From Altererythrobacter rubellus (GTDB lineage: Bacteria; Pseudomonadota; Alphaproteobacteria; Sphingomonadales; Sphingomonadaceae): DNA of 64,000 nt. A program made the position numbers and the translations under genes. The notes beneath the pieces are model-generated. The model searched no databases and was not told the DNA's origin. It was given only the letters and a program-made list of their open reading frames with translations. Positions 43,166-52,908 of the stretch are shown one piece after another; the first letter of the stretch is position 1; each line of letters starts with the position of its first letter. The DNA lies in the NCBI RefSeq assembly GCF_030284385.1, contig NZ_CP127221.1, forward strand, positions 310,001 through 374,000, given 5' to 3'.

Positions 43166-45799
43166 ATGAGAAAATTCGCAAGCAGTGTATCGCTTGGCGC
43201 GGTTGCAGTTGCCATGGCCACGCCAGCCATGGGGCAAAATCAGACACAGCCAGAACAGCAAGAGACACAGCAGCGCACCAGCGGTGTTCCGGTAATCGTG
43301 GTTACCGCGCAGCGCCGCAGTGAAGACCTGCAGGACGTTCCAGTCTCTGTCCAGGCGCTTGGACAGGAAGGTCTTGAGCAGCTCAATATCGATACGTTTG
43401 AAGACTATCTTGAGCAACTTCCGACTGTGACCGCTGGCGGTTCCGGGCCGGGTCAGAGCACCATCTACATCCGCGGCTTGGCTTCAACGACACCAAACCT
43501 CACAACCGCTGGCGTTGCCGGCCTTGCACCAAACGTCGCACTTTATCTCGATGAGCAGCCGCTGTCTCAGCCAGGCCGCAACCTGGACGTATATGCGGCC
43601 GATCTGGAACGGATCGAAGTTCTGTCCGGTCCGCAAGGCACGCTGTTCGGCGCAAGTTCGCAAGCCGGTGTTGTGCGCCTGATCACCAACAAGCCAAGCC
43701 TGTCGGGTTTTGATGCCAGCGCCTCGGCTGGCGTCTCGTTCACTAAAGGCGGTGAGACCAGCTACAAGGCCGAGGCCATGGTCAACGTGCCGGTCACTGA
43801 CACGATTGCGCTGCGCGGCGTAGTCTATCTCGACGATCAGGGCGGCTACATCGACAATGTGGCTGGCACTCGCAATGCCGGCGAGAGCGGACGTTTCCGT
43901 ACCGCGGGCACCGTGCGCGACAATGGCGTGCCGGTCAGCGCAGGTCGCGCCGGTTTCCAAGCCGGGGCGGACCTTTCGGCTGTCAATCTGATCAACGCCG
44001 ACAATGCGTCGCTTGTTGAAGAGGATTTCAACGACACCCAGTACTCCGGTTTTCGCGCCACTGCACTCTGGGAAGTGACGCCTGATTGGAAAGTCACTTT
44101 AGCGCACTCACGTCAAAGCGTTGAGAGCGACGGAGTATTCTTCGCCGATCCTGAGCTTGATGGTCTTGATGATCTGGAAATCCAGCGCTTCGAAGACGAT
44201 CGTATCGAAGATGATTTCTCCAACACCAGTTGGACCGTCGAAGGTCGCTTGGGCGCGCTCGATATTGTTTATAGCGGCGCATACACTGACCGGGAAACGC
44301 AGCAGAAGGTCGACTACTCAGACTATCTGTTTGTCGGCCAATACCTGCCATACTACATCTGTGACACAGCCGTAGTCTATTCCGGCTATGTGACCAATGC
44401 TCCGGCTGATCCGACCTGTCAGGCACCAAACCTGTTCGTCGCATCGAATACGGATACCACTGTGTTCACGCAGGAATTCCGCGTCAGCACGCCGCAAGAT
44501 GCGCGCATCCGCGCAACCGCGGGCGCGTTTTATAGCGATCTGGAGCTCAAGGAACTCAATGACTTCGCCTATCCCGGCTCGCAATTTGTGCGCGGTTCGG
44601 ATGGCGTGACGACTGGCTTCCTGCCCAACTTCCCGCTGACCAACACAAGCGCGGCCGGCGGCGGCAATTCGTCGACTGGCTATTTCCAGGAAGCTGGACC
44701 ATTTCCGACTGGTGTGATTTTCCGCAACGATATCCGCCGCACGGACGAGCAGCTGGGCATCTTTGGTGAAGTTGCTTTCGATATCATTCCGGATAGGCTC
44801 ACGCTCGCAGGTGGCGCGCGCTATTATGATATCGAGGTTGGCCTGGAAGGCAGCGCGAACTCGTCCTTCTTCAACCTTAATTCTGCTATTTTCGGTCCCA
44901 ATGCGGGTGCGGCACCTGGCACAGGGGCAGATGCCCAGCTTGCTGGTACCAACATCAGCGCTCAGTTTGAGCCAGACAATGCGGTGGGTGCGCCCGACAC
45001 GGCTTCGACTGATGGTTTCATATTCAAAGGCACGCTCACATACACGCCGAACAGCGACCTGATGTTCTACGCGACCTATTCGGAAGGCTTCCGCCCTGGT
45101 TTGCTCAATCGTCCAGGTGGTGCAAGCAACGGCGCAGGCTTTACCGTGCCTTATGCGCTCGATACCGATGAGGTGAAGAACTATGAAATCGGCTGGAAAA
45201 CCGATCTGGCTGACGGCCAGCTGCGATTGAACGGCAGTGCATTCTTCGTTGATATCAGCCGCCTGCAGACCACTATCTTCGATCCAAGCATCACTAACCT
45301 GTTCTTCTCGGACAATGCGGCCGACGCCGAGATTATGGGTGTGGAAGCAGACTTCACCTTCGCACCTTATGCGGTGCCTGGCTTGACCGTAGCCGGTGCA
45401 TTTTCTGTTCTCGACACAGAGATCACGGATGTGCTTACGCCAACCAATGACGTTGTTGTCGGTGAAGAACTCGCCTTTGCACCGTCATTCCAGGGCAACA
45501 TCCGCGTGCGCTATGAATGGGATCTCAGCAACACGCTGGAGGCCTTTATACAGCCGCAAGTGTCGCATTCGGCATCGAAGTTCACGGACATTATCGAGAT
45601 CAACAAGCTAGAACTGGAAAGCTACACTGTGTTCGATCTTTCGGCTGGCGTTAAGAGCGGCCCGTGGAAGTTCAACGTCTACGGAGAGAACCTGTTCGAC
45701 ACACGGGCACAGATTTCTGGCAACTTCGTGTTCGACCGCGCACGCATTTCCACCAACCGTCCGTTGACAATCGGCATGAGCGTCAGCTTCGACTACTGA
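43166..45799 (+). CDS. Large TonB-dependent outer membrane receptor
   Basis: The 877-residue product has a signal peptide cleaved after TPAMG (near residue 23), a short TonB-box region IVVTAQRRSEDLQDVPVSVQ, a plug with GQSTIYIRGLASTTPNLTTA, and DLERIEVLSGPQGTLFGASS, then a long 22-strand barrel. C-terminal ISTNRPLTIGMSVSFDY gives an aromatic final residue. The type is common in Sphingomonadales and takes up nutrients such as oligosaccharides or chelates. It is followed by a TPR-sulfotransferase gene, a known kind of neighbour for such receptors. Confidence 0.93.
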   Translation: MRKFASSVSLGAVAVAMATPAMGQNQTQPEQQETQQRTSGVPVIVVTAQRRSEDLQDVPVSVQALGQEGLEQLNIDTFEDYLEQLPTVTAGGSGPGQSTIYIRGLASTTPNLTTAGVAGLAPNVALYLDEQPLSQPGRNLDVYAADLERIEVLSGPQGTLFGASSQAGVVRLITNKPSLSGFDASASAGVSFTKGGETSYKAEAMVNVPVTDTIALRGVVYLDDQGGYIDNVAGTRNAGESGRFRTAGTVRDNGVPVSAGRAGFQAGADLSAVNLINADNASLVEEDFNDTQYSGFRATALWEVTPDWKVTLAHSRQSVESDGVFFADPELDGLDDLEIQRFEDDRIEDDFSNTSWTVEGRLGALDIVYSGAYTDRETQQKVDYSDYLFVGQYLPYYICDTAVVYSGYVTNAPADPTCQAPNLFVASNTDTTVFTQEFRVSTPQDARIRATAGAFYSDLELKELNDFAYPGSQFVRGSDGVTTGFLPNFPLTNTSAAGGGNSSTGYFQEAGPFPTGVIFRNDIRRTDEQLGIFGEVAFDIIPDRLTLAGGARYYDIEVGLEGSANSSFFNLNSAIFGPNAGAAPGTGADAQLAGTNISAQFEPDNAVGAPDTASTDGFIFKGTLTYTPNSDLMFYATYSEGFRPGLLNRPGGASNGAGFTVPYALDTDEVKNYEIGWKTDLADGQLRLNGSAFFVDISRLQTTIFDPSITNLFFSDNAADAEIMGVEADFTFAPYAVPGLTVAGAFSVLDTEITDVLTPTNDVVVGEELAFAPSFQGNIRVRYEWDLSNTLEAFIQPQVSHSASKFTDIIEINKLELESYTVFDLSAGVKSGPWKFNVYGENLFDTRAQISGNFVFDRARISTNRPLTIGMSVSFDY

Positions 45800-45822
45800 T
45801 CCAGCAGTTTGGCATAACGAGC

Positions 45823-45860
45823 GGTGGGGGTGAGCCTGGACGGGTTCACCTCCACCGTTT
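45823..45860 (+). terminator. Hairpin after the TonB receptor, probable terminator or attenuator
   Basis: GGTGGGGGTGAGCC pairs imperfectly with GGTTCACCTCCACC around TGGACG, and GTTTTG follows. It lies between the receptor and the TPR-sulfotransferase genes and may lower read-through rather than stop it fully, since the second gene has no other clear promoter. Confidence 0.6.
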
Positions 45861-45879
45861 TGCTATGTAGGGACAAGCA

Positions 45880-47844
45880 ATGGCAACACGCGAAGAACAG
45901 CTCAAGGCAGCCCAAACGGCATTGCAAGCCAGCGAGTTCGCAAAAGGGCTGGCTCTAGCTGAAAATCTGCTGGCAGAGCAGCGGAGAGATCCAGAAGCGC
46001 TGTATCTTGCCGCTGTCGGAAGTCGCTATCTCGGTAAACATAGTGATGCTGAGAAGCATCTTGGTGCTCTCCATCAGGCAATGCCCGAATATGGGCGCGC
46101 GTGGCAGGAAGAGGGGCACCTGGCACTCGCCCTTGGGGACAAGACCAAAGCGCTGGAGGCTTTTGCCCGGGCAACGCGCTTCAATCCGGCGCTAACCGCC
46201 AGTTGGCGTGAACAGGCCAAGCTGCTGAGTGCGGCAGGTCGCAATGCCGAGGCGGCCGCAGCCAACGCGCAGCTGGAGCGGCTTTCCTCGCTCCCGCGCG
46301 AGCTGATCGCGGTGACCAACCATCTTCACGAAGGGCGGCTTCTGAGAGCAGAAGAAATCTGCCGCCATTTCCTGCGCAGCAGTCCCAAGAATGTCGAAGG
46401 GATGCGACTGCTCGCCAAGATCGGAATTGAACTTGGCATTCTCGATGATGCCGAATTCCTGCTCGAAAGCGCAGTCGCGTTCGAGCCTGACAACATTCAG
46501 CTCAAGCTCGACTACACCGATGTGCTGCGCCGCCGCCAGAAGTTCGGCAAGGCGCGAGCGCAAGCTCAGGCGCTGCAAGATAGCGACCCCGGCAATCCCA
46601 TTTTCCAGTCGCAACTTGCAATCGAAAGCATGCAGACCGGTGATTACGATCGCGCATTCGAACTGTTTGACGCAGTGCTTGAGAAGCTGCCGCGAGATCC
46701 GGCAACGCTGACGAGCAAGGGTCACGCACTCAAGACGTTGGGCCAGACGGATGAGGCGATCACGAGTTACCGCGCGGCAGTTAGTGCGAAGCCTGATCAC
46801 GGTGACGCCTATTACGCGCTCGCCAATCTCAAGACTTACAAGTTCGAGAATTCAGAGATTGACGCGATGCGCGCGCAAGCTGCGCGGCCTGATCTTGCCT
46901 TTATGGACCGGGTCCACCTGTCCTTTGCGCTTGGCAAAGCGCTGGAAGATCGCGAAGACTACGAAGCGAGCTTCAAGCATTATGATGAAGGGAATGCCTT
47001 GAAGCGCGCGCAAACCCGCTACAGCGCCGATGCGATGAGTCGCGAGCTGGCGGCACAGAAATCGGCATGCACAGCAGACCTGTTCGCAAAGCATGAAGGC
47101 GTGGGATATGATGCGCATGATCCGATATTTATCCTTGGCCTGCCGCGCGCAGGCTCGACATTGCTCGAGCAAATCCTTGCCAGTCACTCGCAGATCGATG
47201 GCACGCTCGAGCTTCCCAATATCCTCGCGCTCGCGCACCGGTTGCGCGGACGCAAGGCAGGCCAGTCACGGTACCCGGAAATCTTGCATGAACTCACGGC
47301 TGAGCAACTTACGACTTTCGGTGAGCGATTCATCGAGGAAACGCGTATCCACCGCCAAGGCGCGCCATTCTTCATCGACAAGATGCCCAACAATTTCAGG
47401 CATATCGGGCTGATCAATCTGATTCTGCCGAATGCAAAGATTATCGACGCACGCCGTGATCCGATGGATTGCTGTTTCTCCGGCTTCAAGCAGCTTTTTG
47501 CCGAGGGGCAGGAGTTCACTTACGGCTTGGAAGAGGTTGGCCGGTACTATGCCGACTATGTCGATTTGATGGACCATTGGGATGCGGTTCTGCCAGGCAA
47601 GGTCTTGCGCGTGCAACATGAAGATGTGCTCGACGATGTCGAAGCGCAGACGCGCCGCATGCTCGATTTTATCGGTGTCCCGTTCGAGGATGCCTGTCTT
47701 GAATTCCACAAGACTGACCGCGCTGTTCGTACCGCGAGCAGCGAACAGGTGCGCCAGCCGATCAATCGCAAGGGGCAGGATGCCTGGAAGCCGTTCGAGC
47801 CTTGGCTTGAGCCGCTTAAACAGGCTTTGGCCGGAAGGCATTGA
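45880..47844 (+). CDS. TPR-repeat sulfotransferase family protein
   Basis: The 654-residue product has tetratricopeptide repeats over about residues 1-340 (DPEALYLAAVGSRYLGKHSD, ATLTSKGHALKTLGQTDEAI) and a C-terminal sulfotransferase domain. The PAPS phosphate loop is PIFILGLPRAGSTLLEQIL and the 3' phosphate site is in the ARRDPMDCCFS block. It may sulfate a cell surface or secreted compound; the TPR part would dock the acceptor or a partner. Such proteins are frequent beside TonB receptors in marine alphaproteobacteria. Confidence 0.9.
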   Translation: MATREEQLKAAQTALQASEFAKGLALAENLLAEQRRDPEALYLAAVGSRYLGKHSDAEKHLGALHQAMPEYGRAWQEEGHLALALGDKTKALEAFARATRFNPALTASWREQAKLLSAAGRNAEAAAANAQLERLSSLPRELIAVTNHLHEGRLLRAEEICRHFLRSSPKNVEGMRLLAKIGIELGILDDAEFLLESAVAFEPDNIQLKLDYTDVLRRRQKFGKARAQAQALQDSDPGNPIFQSQLAIESMQTGDYDRAFELFDAVLEKLPRDPATLTSKGHALKTLGQTDEAITSYRAAVSAKPDHGDAYYALANLKTYKFENSEIDAMRAQAARPDLAFMDRVHLSFALGKALEDREDYEASFKHYDEGNALKRAQTRYSADAMSRELAAQKSACTADLFAKHEGVGYDAHDPIFILGLPRAGSTLLEQILASHSQIDGTLELPNILALAHRLRGRKAGQSRYPEILHELTAEQLTTFGERFIEETRIHRQGAPFFIDKMPNNFRHIGLINLILPNAKIIDARRDPMDCCFSGFKQLFAEGQEFTYGLEEVGRYYADYVDLMDHWDAVLPGKVLRVQHEDVLDDVEAQTRRMLDFIGVPFEDACLEFHKTDRAVRTASSEQVRQPINRKGQDAWKPFEPWLEPLKQALAGRH

Positions 47845-47914
47845 CCACACTCGATCACTCACGCGCATCAAGGAATATTTTGATGCTGGCCGATAAGGGC
47901 GTTATCTGGCCGGA

Positions 47915-49156
47915 ATGATTGCATCTGCTCTTTCAGTGCGCGCATTGCTCAGCGCGATCTTCATCCTGATGGCGGGCAGCGGGTTTCTCTCAACGCTTGT
48001 TGCAGTTCGTCTTGAGAGCGCGGGCGTCCCTTCGCTGATCATTGGCCTTGCAGCGACGAGCTATTTCACCGGACTAACTCTCGGATCACTTAGGGTTGAG
48101 CCGCTGATCGCGCGCATCGGGCATATTCGCGCCTTCGCTGCATTTGTGACGATCTTTTCTGCCAGCAGTCTGACCTATGCCATCATTGAACAGCCAATTG
48201 TCTGGGTCGTGCTGCGCTTTATCGATGGCTTTGCCATGGCCGGCGTGTTTGTTTGTCTTGAAAGTTGGCTCAATCGGCAAGCGACACCTGCCAACCGGAG
48301 CACGGTGCTCGCCTCCTATATGATCGCGTTATATTGCGGGCAGGCTGCTGGTCAGTTCCTGCTCAATTTGGGCGACAATGCACCAGACCTTCCCTTCATG
48401 ATCTCGGCAGTTTTGCTCTCCATCGCATTGCTGCCAGTGCTGCTCACTCGCATGGAGCAACCGCAGGTGGAGGCGTTCACGCCATTTTCCATCCGCAAGC
48501 TCTATACAGCTTCTCCGCTCGGGATCGTTGGAACGCTTGCCACCGGCGCAATGTTGGGTGCATTCTACGCCATGGGCGCGGTCTACGTTCAGCGGATTGG
48601 AATGGATCTGTCGCAGGTCGCGCTGTTTACGTCATGTGTGATTGCAGGCGGAGTAGCGCTACAATATCCGTTGGGAAGACTTTCCGACAGGTTTGACCGG
48701 CGGCGCGTGATTATCGCATGTTTTGCCATAGCCGCGGGCGTTAGCGCTACGATCGCAGCATTAAAGCTGCCAACCGTCGGAACCATCGCAATGGGCAGCA
48801 TCTTTGGCGGCTTCGCTTTTGCGCTCTATCCGCTCTGTGTCGCGCATTCGAACGACCATCTTGAAGAGGAAGAACGCGTGGGCGCGAGCAGCGGCCTGGT
48901 GCTGACATACTCCGCCGGCGCGATGGCTGGGCCGATGATTGGGTCAAGCGCGATGAGCGCGTTCGGTCCGGCCGGTTTATTTGCGATGATCGGCGTACTT
49001 GCGGCTGGCGCAGCGATTTTCGGTATCTGGCGCACCGTGGTGCGTTCGGCTGTTCCGGCAAGCGAACAGCAGGTCTTCCAAAGCCTGCCGCGAACAACAC
49101 CCATGGTCGCCGTGCTGGAGACAGAGGGCAATATCGAGGGTTCGAAATCTCGCTAA
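47915..49156 (+). CDS. MFS transporter
   Basis: The 413-residue product has 12 membrane segments with the MFS loop between helices 8 and 9 (YPLGRLSDRFDRRRVIIACF) and PLIARIGHIRAFAAF in the first loop. It most resembles the YcaD/YbfB-type family, in which substrates are uncertain. The N-terminal half has SGFLSTLVAVRLESAGVPSL. It begins 70 bases behind the sulfotransferase gene. Substrate not known. Confidence 0.85.
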   Translation: MIASALSVRALLSAIFILMAGSGFLSTLVAVRLESAGVPSLIIGLAATSYFTGLTLGSLRVEPLIARIGHIRAFAAFVTIFSASSLTYAIIEQPIVWVVLRFIDGFAMAGVFVCLESWLNRQATPANRSTVLASYMIALYCGQAAGQFLLNLGDNAPDLPFMISAVLLSIALLPVLLTRMEQPQVEAFTPFSIRKLYTASPLGIVGTLATGAMLGAFYAMGAVYVQRIGMDLSQVALFTSCVIAGGVALQYPLGRLSDRFDRRRVIIACFAIAAGVSATIAALKLPTVGTIAMGSIFGGFAFALYPLCVAHSNDHLEEEERVGASSGLVLTYSAGAMAGPMIGSSAMSAFGPAGLFAMIGVLAAGAAIFGIWRTVVRSAVPASEQQVFQSLPRTTPMVAVLETEGNIEGSKSR

Positions 49157-49298
49157 CTGACATTAGTATGGGAAGCTTCGCCACCAATCTCAGAGGTTTG
49201 GGCGATTGAGTTCGCCTCCCGAAGGCGGTCAGTCGGCCTGCAGAATATTCAGAGCCGAGCCGGAATTTCCGCAATTGGTACGCTGTCCTGCCGTTGGG

Positions 49299-49332
49299 AC
49301 GAACTTCCGCAATTGGGTCGTTAGCAGACCTT
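49299..49332 (+). repeat. Copy of the hairpin-forming intergenic repeat
   Basis: Reads ACGAACTTCCGCAATTGGG then TCGTTAGCAGACCTT. A shorter related piece, TTTCCGCAATTGG, lies just upstream at about 49266. Copies at 40810 and 8036 share the core and the pairing arms. It lies in the 180-base gap between convergent MFS and hypothetical genes. Confidence 0.45.
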
Positions 49333-49336
49333 TGCC

Positions 49337-49867
49337 TCAGGCCGCTTCGGCTGCCTCGATATATTCGGGATAGAACGCCGGTTCGCGGTCTGACCAGCCT
49401 GGCGCGGTGGCGGCCGCTTCGCTCAGGGACTGCAGCAGCTCCTTACGACACTCCGGGCGAATCTGCGGCAAGGCAGCGGCCGCGCAGAAAGCGCTCGGCA
49501 GCCATGAGCGGACATCCGCGCCCAGCAGGCGCTCATAGAGAAAGCGAAACGCGGAGAAACATGTGATGCGTTCTTGCGAGAGGTCAAACGCTGCGAGGCG
49601 CACCAGCTTGCCGATAAAGGCTTCGGTGTCATTGATGGTCGCTTCGTGCGGGATCGTTTCGCGCAACGTCTTCAATTCCTGATAGGCGACATACTGGCTA
49701 CGGATCGCGGCGGACTCGCCTTCGTTGCGGGCCCACAGCTTGAACGCATCCTGACGGCCAAGCCCGATATCAAGGCTGCGCTTGATGTAGCGTTGCTCAC
49801 CAGCGGAAAAGCTCGCGAATTCGCGCATTTCGTTGATCGTCATCGATGCAGTGCCGGTTACGGCCAT
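49337..49867 (-). CDS. Conserved hypothetical helical protein
   Basis: The 176-residue product has no signal peptide. It is rich in helices, with MTINEMREFASFSAGEQRYI, KLWARNEGESAAIRSQYVAY and a Glu/Ala-rich tail (FYPEYIEAAEAA). An ATG eight codons in is an alternative start. I know no family. It stands alone between the repeat copy and the ThiS-ThiG gene. Confidence 0.6.
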   Translation of the reverse strand: MAVTGTASMTINEMREFASFSAGEQRYIKRSLDIGLGRQDAFKLWARNEGESAAIRSQYVAYQELKTLRETIPHEATINDTEAFIGKLVRLAAFDLSQERITCFSAFRFLYERLLGADVRSWLPSAFCAAAALPQIRPECRKELLQSLSEAAATAPGWSDREPAFYPEYIEAAEAA

Positions 49868-49996
49868 GGCAAATGCTCCCGTGTTGCAAGGGGCAGTTTC
49901 GCCGAGTGTGGTTAATTATCGGTAAATATACCTAGATTACTTGTGCGGAGTGGGGCGTTCTTGTTGTGTTTGCAATGCCGCCCACACCAAGCGCGC

Positions 49997-50983
49997 CTAG
50001 ATCAATCCCGCAAGCGGGCTGGAAGGATCGGCATACATGCGCCGCCCCATCCGGCCTGCCAGATAGGCTTCACGGCCAGCCTCCACTGAGAGCTTCATCG
50101 CGCGGGCCATACGGATCGGGTCTTTCGCTTCGGCAATCGCGGTATTCATCAATATGCCATCGCAGCCCAGCTCCATGCCTACCGCCGCATCGCTCGCCGT
50201 GCCAACGCCTGCGTCGACCAGCACCGGCACATTCGCGCCTTCAACGATCAGGCGGATCGTAACCTGGTTCTGAATACCCAGACCTGAGCCGATCGGTGCG
50301 CCCAATGGCATCACTGCCACCGCGCCCGCGTCTTCCAACTGCTTCGCGGCGATCGGATCATCAACGCAGTAAACCATCGGCAGGAAGCCCTCCTTGGCGA
50401 GCACCTCGGTCGCCTCCAGGGTTTCCTTCATATTGGGATAGAGCGTGCGCGCTTCGCCCAGCACTTCGAGTTTCACCAAGTCCCAGCCGCCCGCTTCGCG
50501 CGCCAGGCGCAAGGTGCGGATCGCATCATCTGCGGTGAAGCACCCGGCGGTGTTGGGCAGGTAAGTGACCTTCTTGGGGTCGATATAATCGGTCAGCATC
50601 GGCGCCTTCGGGTCGCTGACATTCACCCTGCGCACTGCCACGGTGACGATCTCTGCGCCTGCCGCTTCAACCGCTGCGGCGTTTTGTTCGAAATCCTTAT
50701 ACTTGCCAGTCCCAACGATCAGGCGAGACTTGAATGTGCGGCCCGCAACCGTCCATGTATCGTCCGCTGCCTGAGAGCCGCCACCCACGAAGTGGACGAT
50801 CTCCAGCACATCTCCATCATTCAACGACGCCTGCTCCAGAGTTGATCGCGGCGCGATTTCGCGATTGCACTCGACCGCAACCTTGGCCGGCTCAAGTTCG
50901 AGCTCGCGCACGAGGTCCGCAATAGTGGCCGCTGTGGTCTGGCGTGGTTCGCCGTTCAAAGTGATTGTCTTCGTGTCGCTCAT
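49997..50983 (-). CDS. thiG: Fused sulfur carrier ThiS and thiazole synthase ThiG
   Basis: The 328-residue product joins a ThiS domain (residues 1-69: [20 protein letters not shown], ending [12 protein letters not shown]) with a ThiG barrel from about residue 75. ThiG residues are GTGKYKDF, Lys171 in DLVKLEVLG (Schiff base site), [20 protein letters not shown] and the final [14 protein letters not shown]. In separate ThiS proteins the terminal Gly-Gly is made into a thiocarboxylate; here Gly67-Gly69 are inside a longer chain and are followed by SQAADDTW, so cleavage or another sulfur route is needed. The fusion is known in some alphaproteobacteria. Confidence 0.93.
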   Translation of the reverse strand: MSDTKTITLNGEPRQTTAATIADLVRELELEPAKVAVECNREIAPRSTLEQASLNDGDVLEIVHFVGGGSQAADDTWTVAGRTFKSRLIVGTGKYKDFEQNAAAVEAAGAEIVTVAVRRVNVSDPKAPMLTDYIDPKKVTYLPNTAGCFTADDAIRTLRLAREAGGWDLVKLEVLGEARTLYPNMKETLEATEVLAKEGFLPMVYCVDDPIAAKQLEDAGAVAVMPLGAPIGSGLGIQNQVTIRLIVEGANVPVLVDAGVGTASDAAVGMELGCDGILMNTAIAEAKDPIRMARAMKLSVEAGREAYLAGRMGRRMYADPSSPLAGLI

Positions 50984-51001
50984 GTCTGCGCGACATAAGC
51001 G

Positions 51002-51385
51002 TCATTGCTGCGCTGGCAAGTGGCTTCGCATATTAAGAAAGTGGCCCGTGGCAACCAGGGCCACACCGATCATGGTGAAGATCACTTCATAGAAGCCGTG
51101 CGGCATCGCCAGGGCGCCGCCCATAAAGGTCAGGCCCACCATAGCCATAACGAAGGGTGCAGCGCGGCGATGACGCAAGGCGCCCCAGCCAATCGCAACT
51201 GCCGCGATAATCAATGCAATCGCCAGACCTACGCGATGGATTTCCGGCGAAAGCAGGAAGTGGCTGCCGGCGCCCAACACCGAAACGACCAGAATCGTCA
51301 GCACGCAATGAAGCAAGCACAGGCTGGAAAGCCAGATACCAGCGCGGTCCATCCGCTGCCGAATCGAGATGCTGTACTCAGTCAT
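51002..51385 (-). CDS. MerC-domain membrane protein
   Basis: The product is 127 residues from ATG 51385 (an ATG at 51400 adds five). It has four membrane helices and the MerC-type Cys pair in the first helix (SLCLLHCVLT, Cys23 and Cys27). MerC proteins move mercuric ions, and the wider family is linked to zinc and other metals; no mer operon is present here, so mercury is not implied. A palindromic element at 51403-51419 could be a metal-responsive operator. It is divergent from ctaA. Confidence 0.8.
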   Translation of the reverse strand: MTEYSISIRQRMDRAGIWLSSLCLLHCVLTILVVSVLGAGSHFLLSPEIHRVGLAIALIIAAVAIGWGALRHRRAAPFVMAMVGLTFMGGALAMPHGFYEVIFTMIGVALVATGHFLNMRSHLPAQQ

Positions 51386-51402
51386 ACTGTGGAGTGCCAT
51401 CT

Positions 51403-51419
51403 ATGTTATGGTGTATCAT
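51403..51419. promoter_or_regulatory. Candidate metal-responsive operator of the MerC-like gene
   Basis: ATGTTAT-GGT-GTATCAT is an imperfect palindrome (five of seven arm positions match as reverse complement). Its position right upstream of the MerC-like gene resembles Zur-type boxes of alphaproteobacteria. No experiment supports it. Confidence 0.3.
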
Positions 51420-51515
51420 CTTTCAAGTCGCAGTTTTGGCAGGCATGCCGATTTCTCAATTGGTGTTGCATCGTTTGGACTTGCACTTTGATGCCGTGCT
51501 GCGCAGTTAGCGGGT

Positions 51516-52589
51516 ATGGCGAACTCTGCTGCACCTGTTCCGGAAAGCGATTATTCTCGCGCCGTCAAAGGGCGGCCGCTGGTGCTGGCCAAATGGCTTT
51601 ACGTAGTGGCCTTGATGGTCATCATCATTGTCATGGTAGGCGGGATCACGCGCCTCACGGAAAGCGGGCTATCCATCACGCATTGGAGCCTCGTCACGGG
51701 CATTTTGCCGCCGCTGACCGATCAAGCGTGGCAGGCAGAATTCGATCTCTACCGTCAAACCGGCGAGTATCGCTTCGAAAGCGGGCCTACGGGAATGGAT
51801 CTGGCTGCATTCAAGTTCATCTATTTCTGGGAATGGTTCCACCGCATTCTGGGGCGGCTGATCGGGCTCGCCTTTCTGCTGCCAATGTTGTGGTTCTGGA
51901 TATGCCGGGCAATTCCTACCGGTTACAAGGGGCGGCTGCTGGCATTGTTCGCGCTGATATGCGGACAGGGCGCGCTGGGTTGGTACATGGTTGCATCGGG
52001 CGTTGGCACTGATCTCACCGATGTCAGCCATTTCCGGCTATCAGCGCATCTGCTGACAGCGCTGTTCTTGTTGGGCGGTTTGGTATGGACCGCGCGTGAC
52101 TTGCAGATGCTCGGGCGCGATTCAACCGCGCAGCCTGCTGGTCTGACTGGTGCCTCGACGATCATAGCCGCCATACTGTTTATCCAGTTGCTGCTTGGCG
52201 CGTGGGTGGCGGGGCTCAATGCGGGACATGCCGCCTATGACTGGCCCCTGATGAACGGGCAGTTCCTGCCTCAGCCAGACCTGTCGCGCGGCTGGCTTTG
52301 GGCGCTGACACATGATCCATTCCTGCTGCATTTCCTCCATCGTTGGTGGGCCTGGGTGGCGGTGGCGGCGCTGGTGTGGCTCGCGCGGCGTATACGCAAG
52401 AGTGATCGCCCGGCTTCAATCGCAATCCACAGCGCATTCGGGACAATGTTCCTGCTCGGCATCGCAACCGTACTTACCGAAGTCTCTCTGTGGGTGGCAG
52501 TGTCGCACCAATTGGTCGGCGCCCTGGTGGTTGCGAGCGTTGCCTGGGGCATGCATTCGGACGGTCTGCGCAAAGCACACAAGGCATGA
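51516..52589 (+). CDS. ctaA: Heme A synthase CtaA (COX15 type)
   Basis: The 357-residue product has eight membrane helices and turns heme O into heme A for cytochrome oxidase. Family marks are MVGGITRLTESGLSITHW, FKFIYFWEWFHRILGRLIGL with its conserved Glu and His, GQGALGWYMVASGV, and HFLHRWWAWVAVAALVW with the second-half His. The length and the two-half layout match COX15. It overlaps cutA by four bases. Confidence 0.95.
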   Translation: MANSAAPVPESDYSRAVKGRPLVLAKWLYVVALMVIIIVMVGGITRLTESGLSITHWSLVTGILPPLTDQAWQAEFDLYRQTGEYRFESGPTGMDLAAFKFIYFWEWFHRILGRLIGLAFLLPMLWFWICRAIPTGYKGRLLALFALICGQGALGWYMVASGVGTDLTDVSHFRLSAHLLTALFLLGGLVWTARDLQMLGRDSTAQPAGLTGASTIIAAILFIQLLLGAWVAGLNAGHAAYDWPLMNGQFLPQPDLSRGWLWALTHDPFLLHFLHRWWAWVAVAALVWLARRIRKSDRPASIAIHSAFGTMFLLGIATVLTEVSLWVAVSHQLVGALVVASVAWGMHSDGLRKAHKA

Positions 52590-52903
52590 GCGCGCTTATT
52601 TACTGCCCCTTCCCTGATCGCGAAGCAGCGCGTGCTGCGGCCAATACCTTGTTAGATAGGAAACTGATCGCCTGCGCCAATCTATTGGGTGAAGTTGAAT
52701 CCATTTACAGTTGGAATGGTGAACGCGGCGATAGTTTCGAGATTGGCGCACTATTCAAGACTAGCGCTGCTTTACTTGACGACGCGATACAATGTTTGGC
52801 CGAAATGCATCCCTATGATACCCCTGCAATCATGGGTTGGCGTTGTGTTTCCGTTTCGGAAGCAACTGCAGCATGGCTCGGCGAACTAGATCGAGGGGGT
52901 TAG
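52586..52903 (+). CDS. cutA: Divalent cation tolerance protein CutA
   Basis: The product is 105 residues from the ATG in the ATGA overlap with ctaA. CutA is a small trimeric protein of ferredoxin-like fold tied to copper tolerance. Typical segments are CPFPDREAARAAANTLLDRK, LIACANLLGEVESIYSWNGE and EMHPYDTPAIMGW, which is the family core. It is probably cotranscribed with ctaA. Confidence 0.9.
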   Translation: MSALIYCPFPDREAARAAANTLLDRKLIACANLLGEVESIYSWNGERGDSFEIGALFKTSAALLDDAIQCLAEMHPYDTPAIMGWRCVSVSEATAAWLGELDRGG

Positions 52904-52908
52904 TTCTC

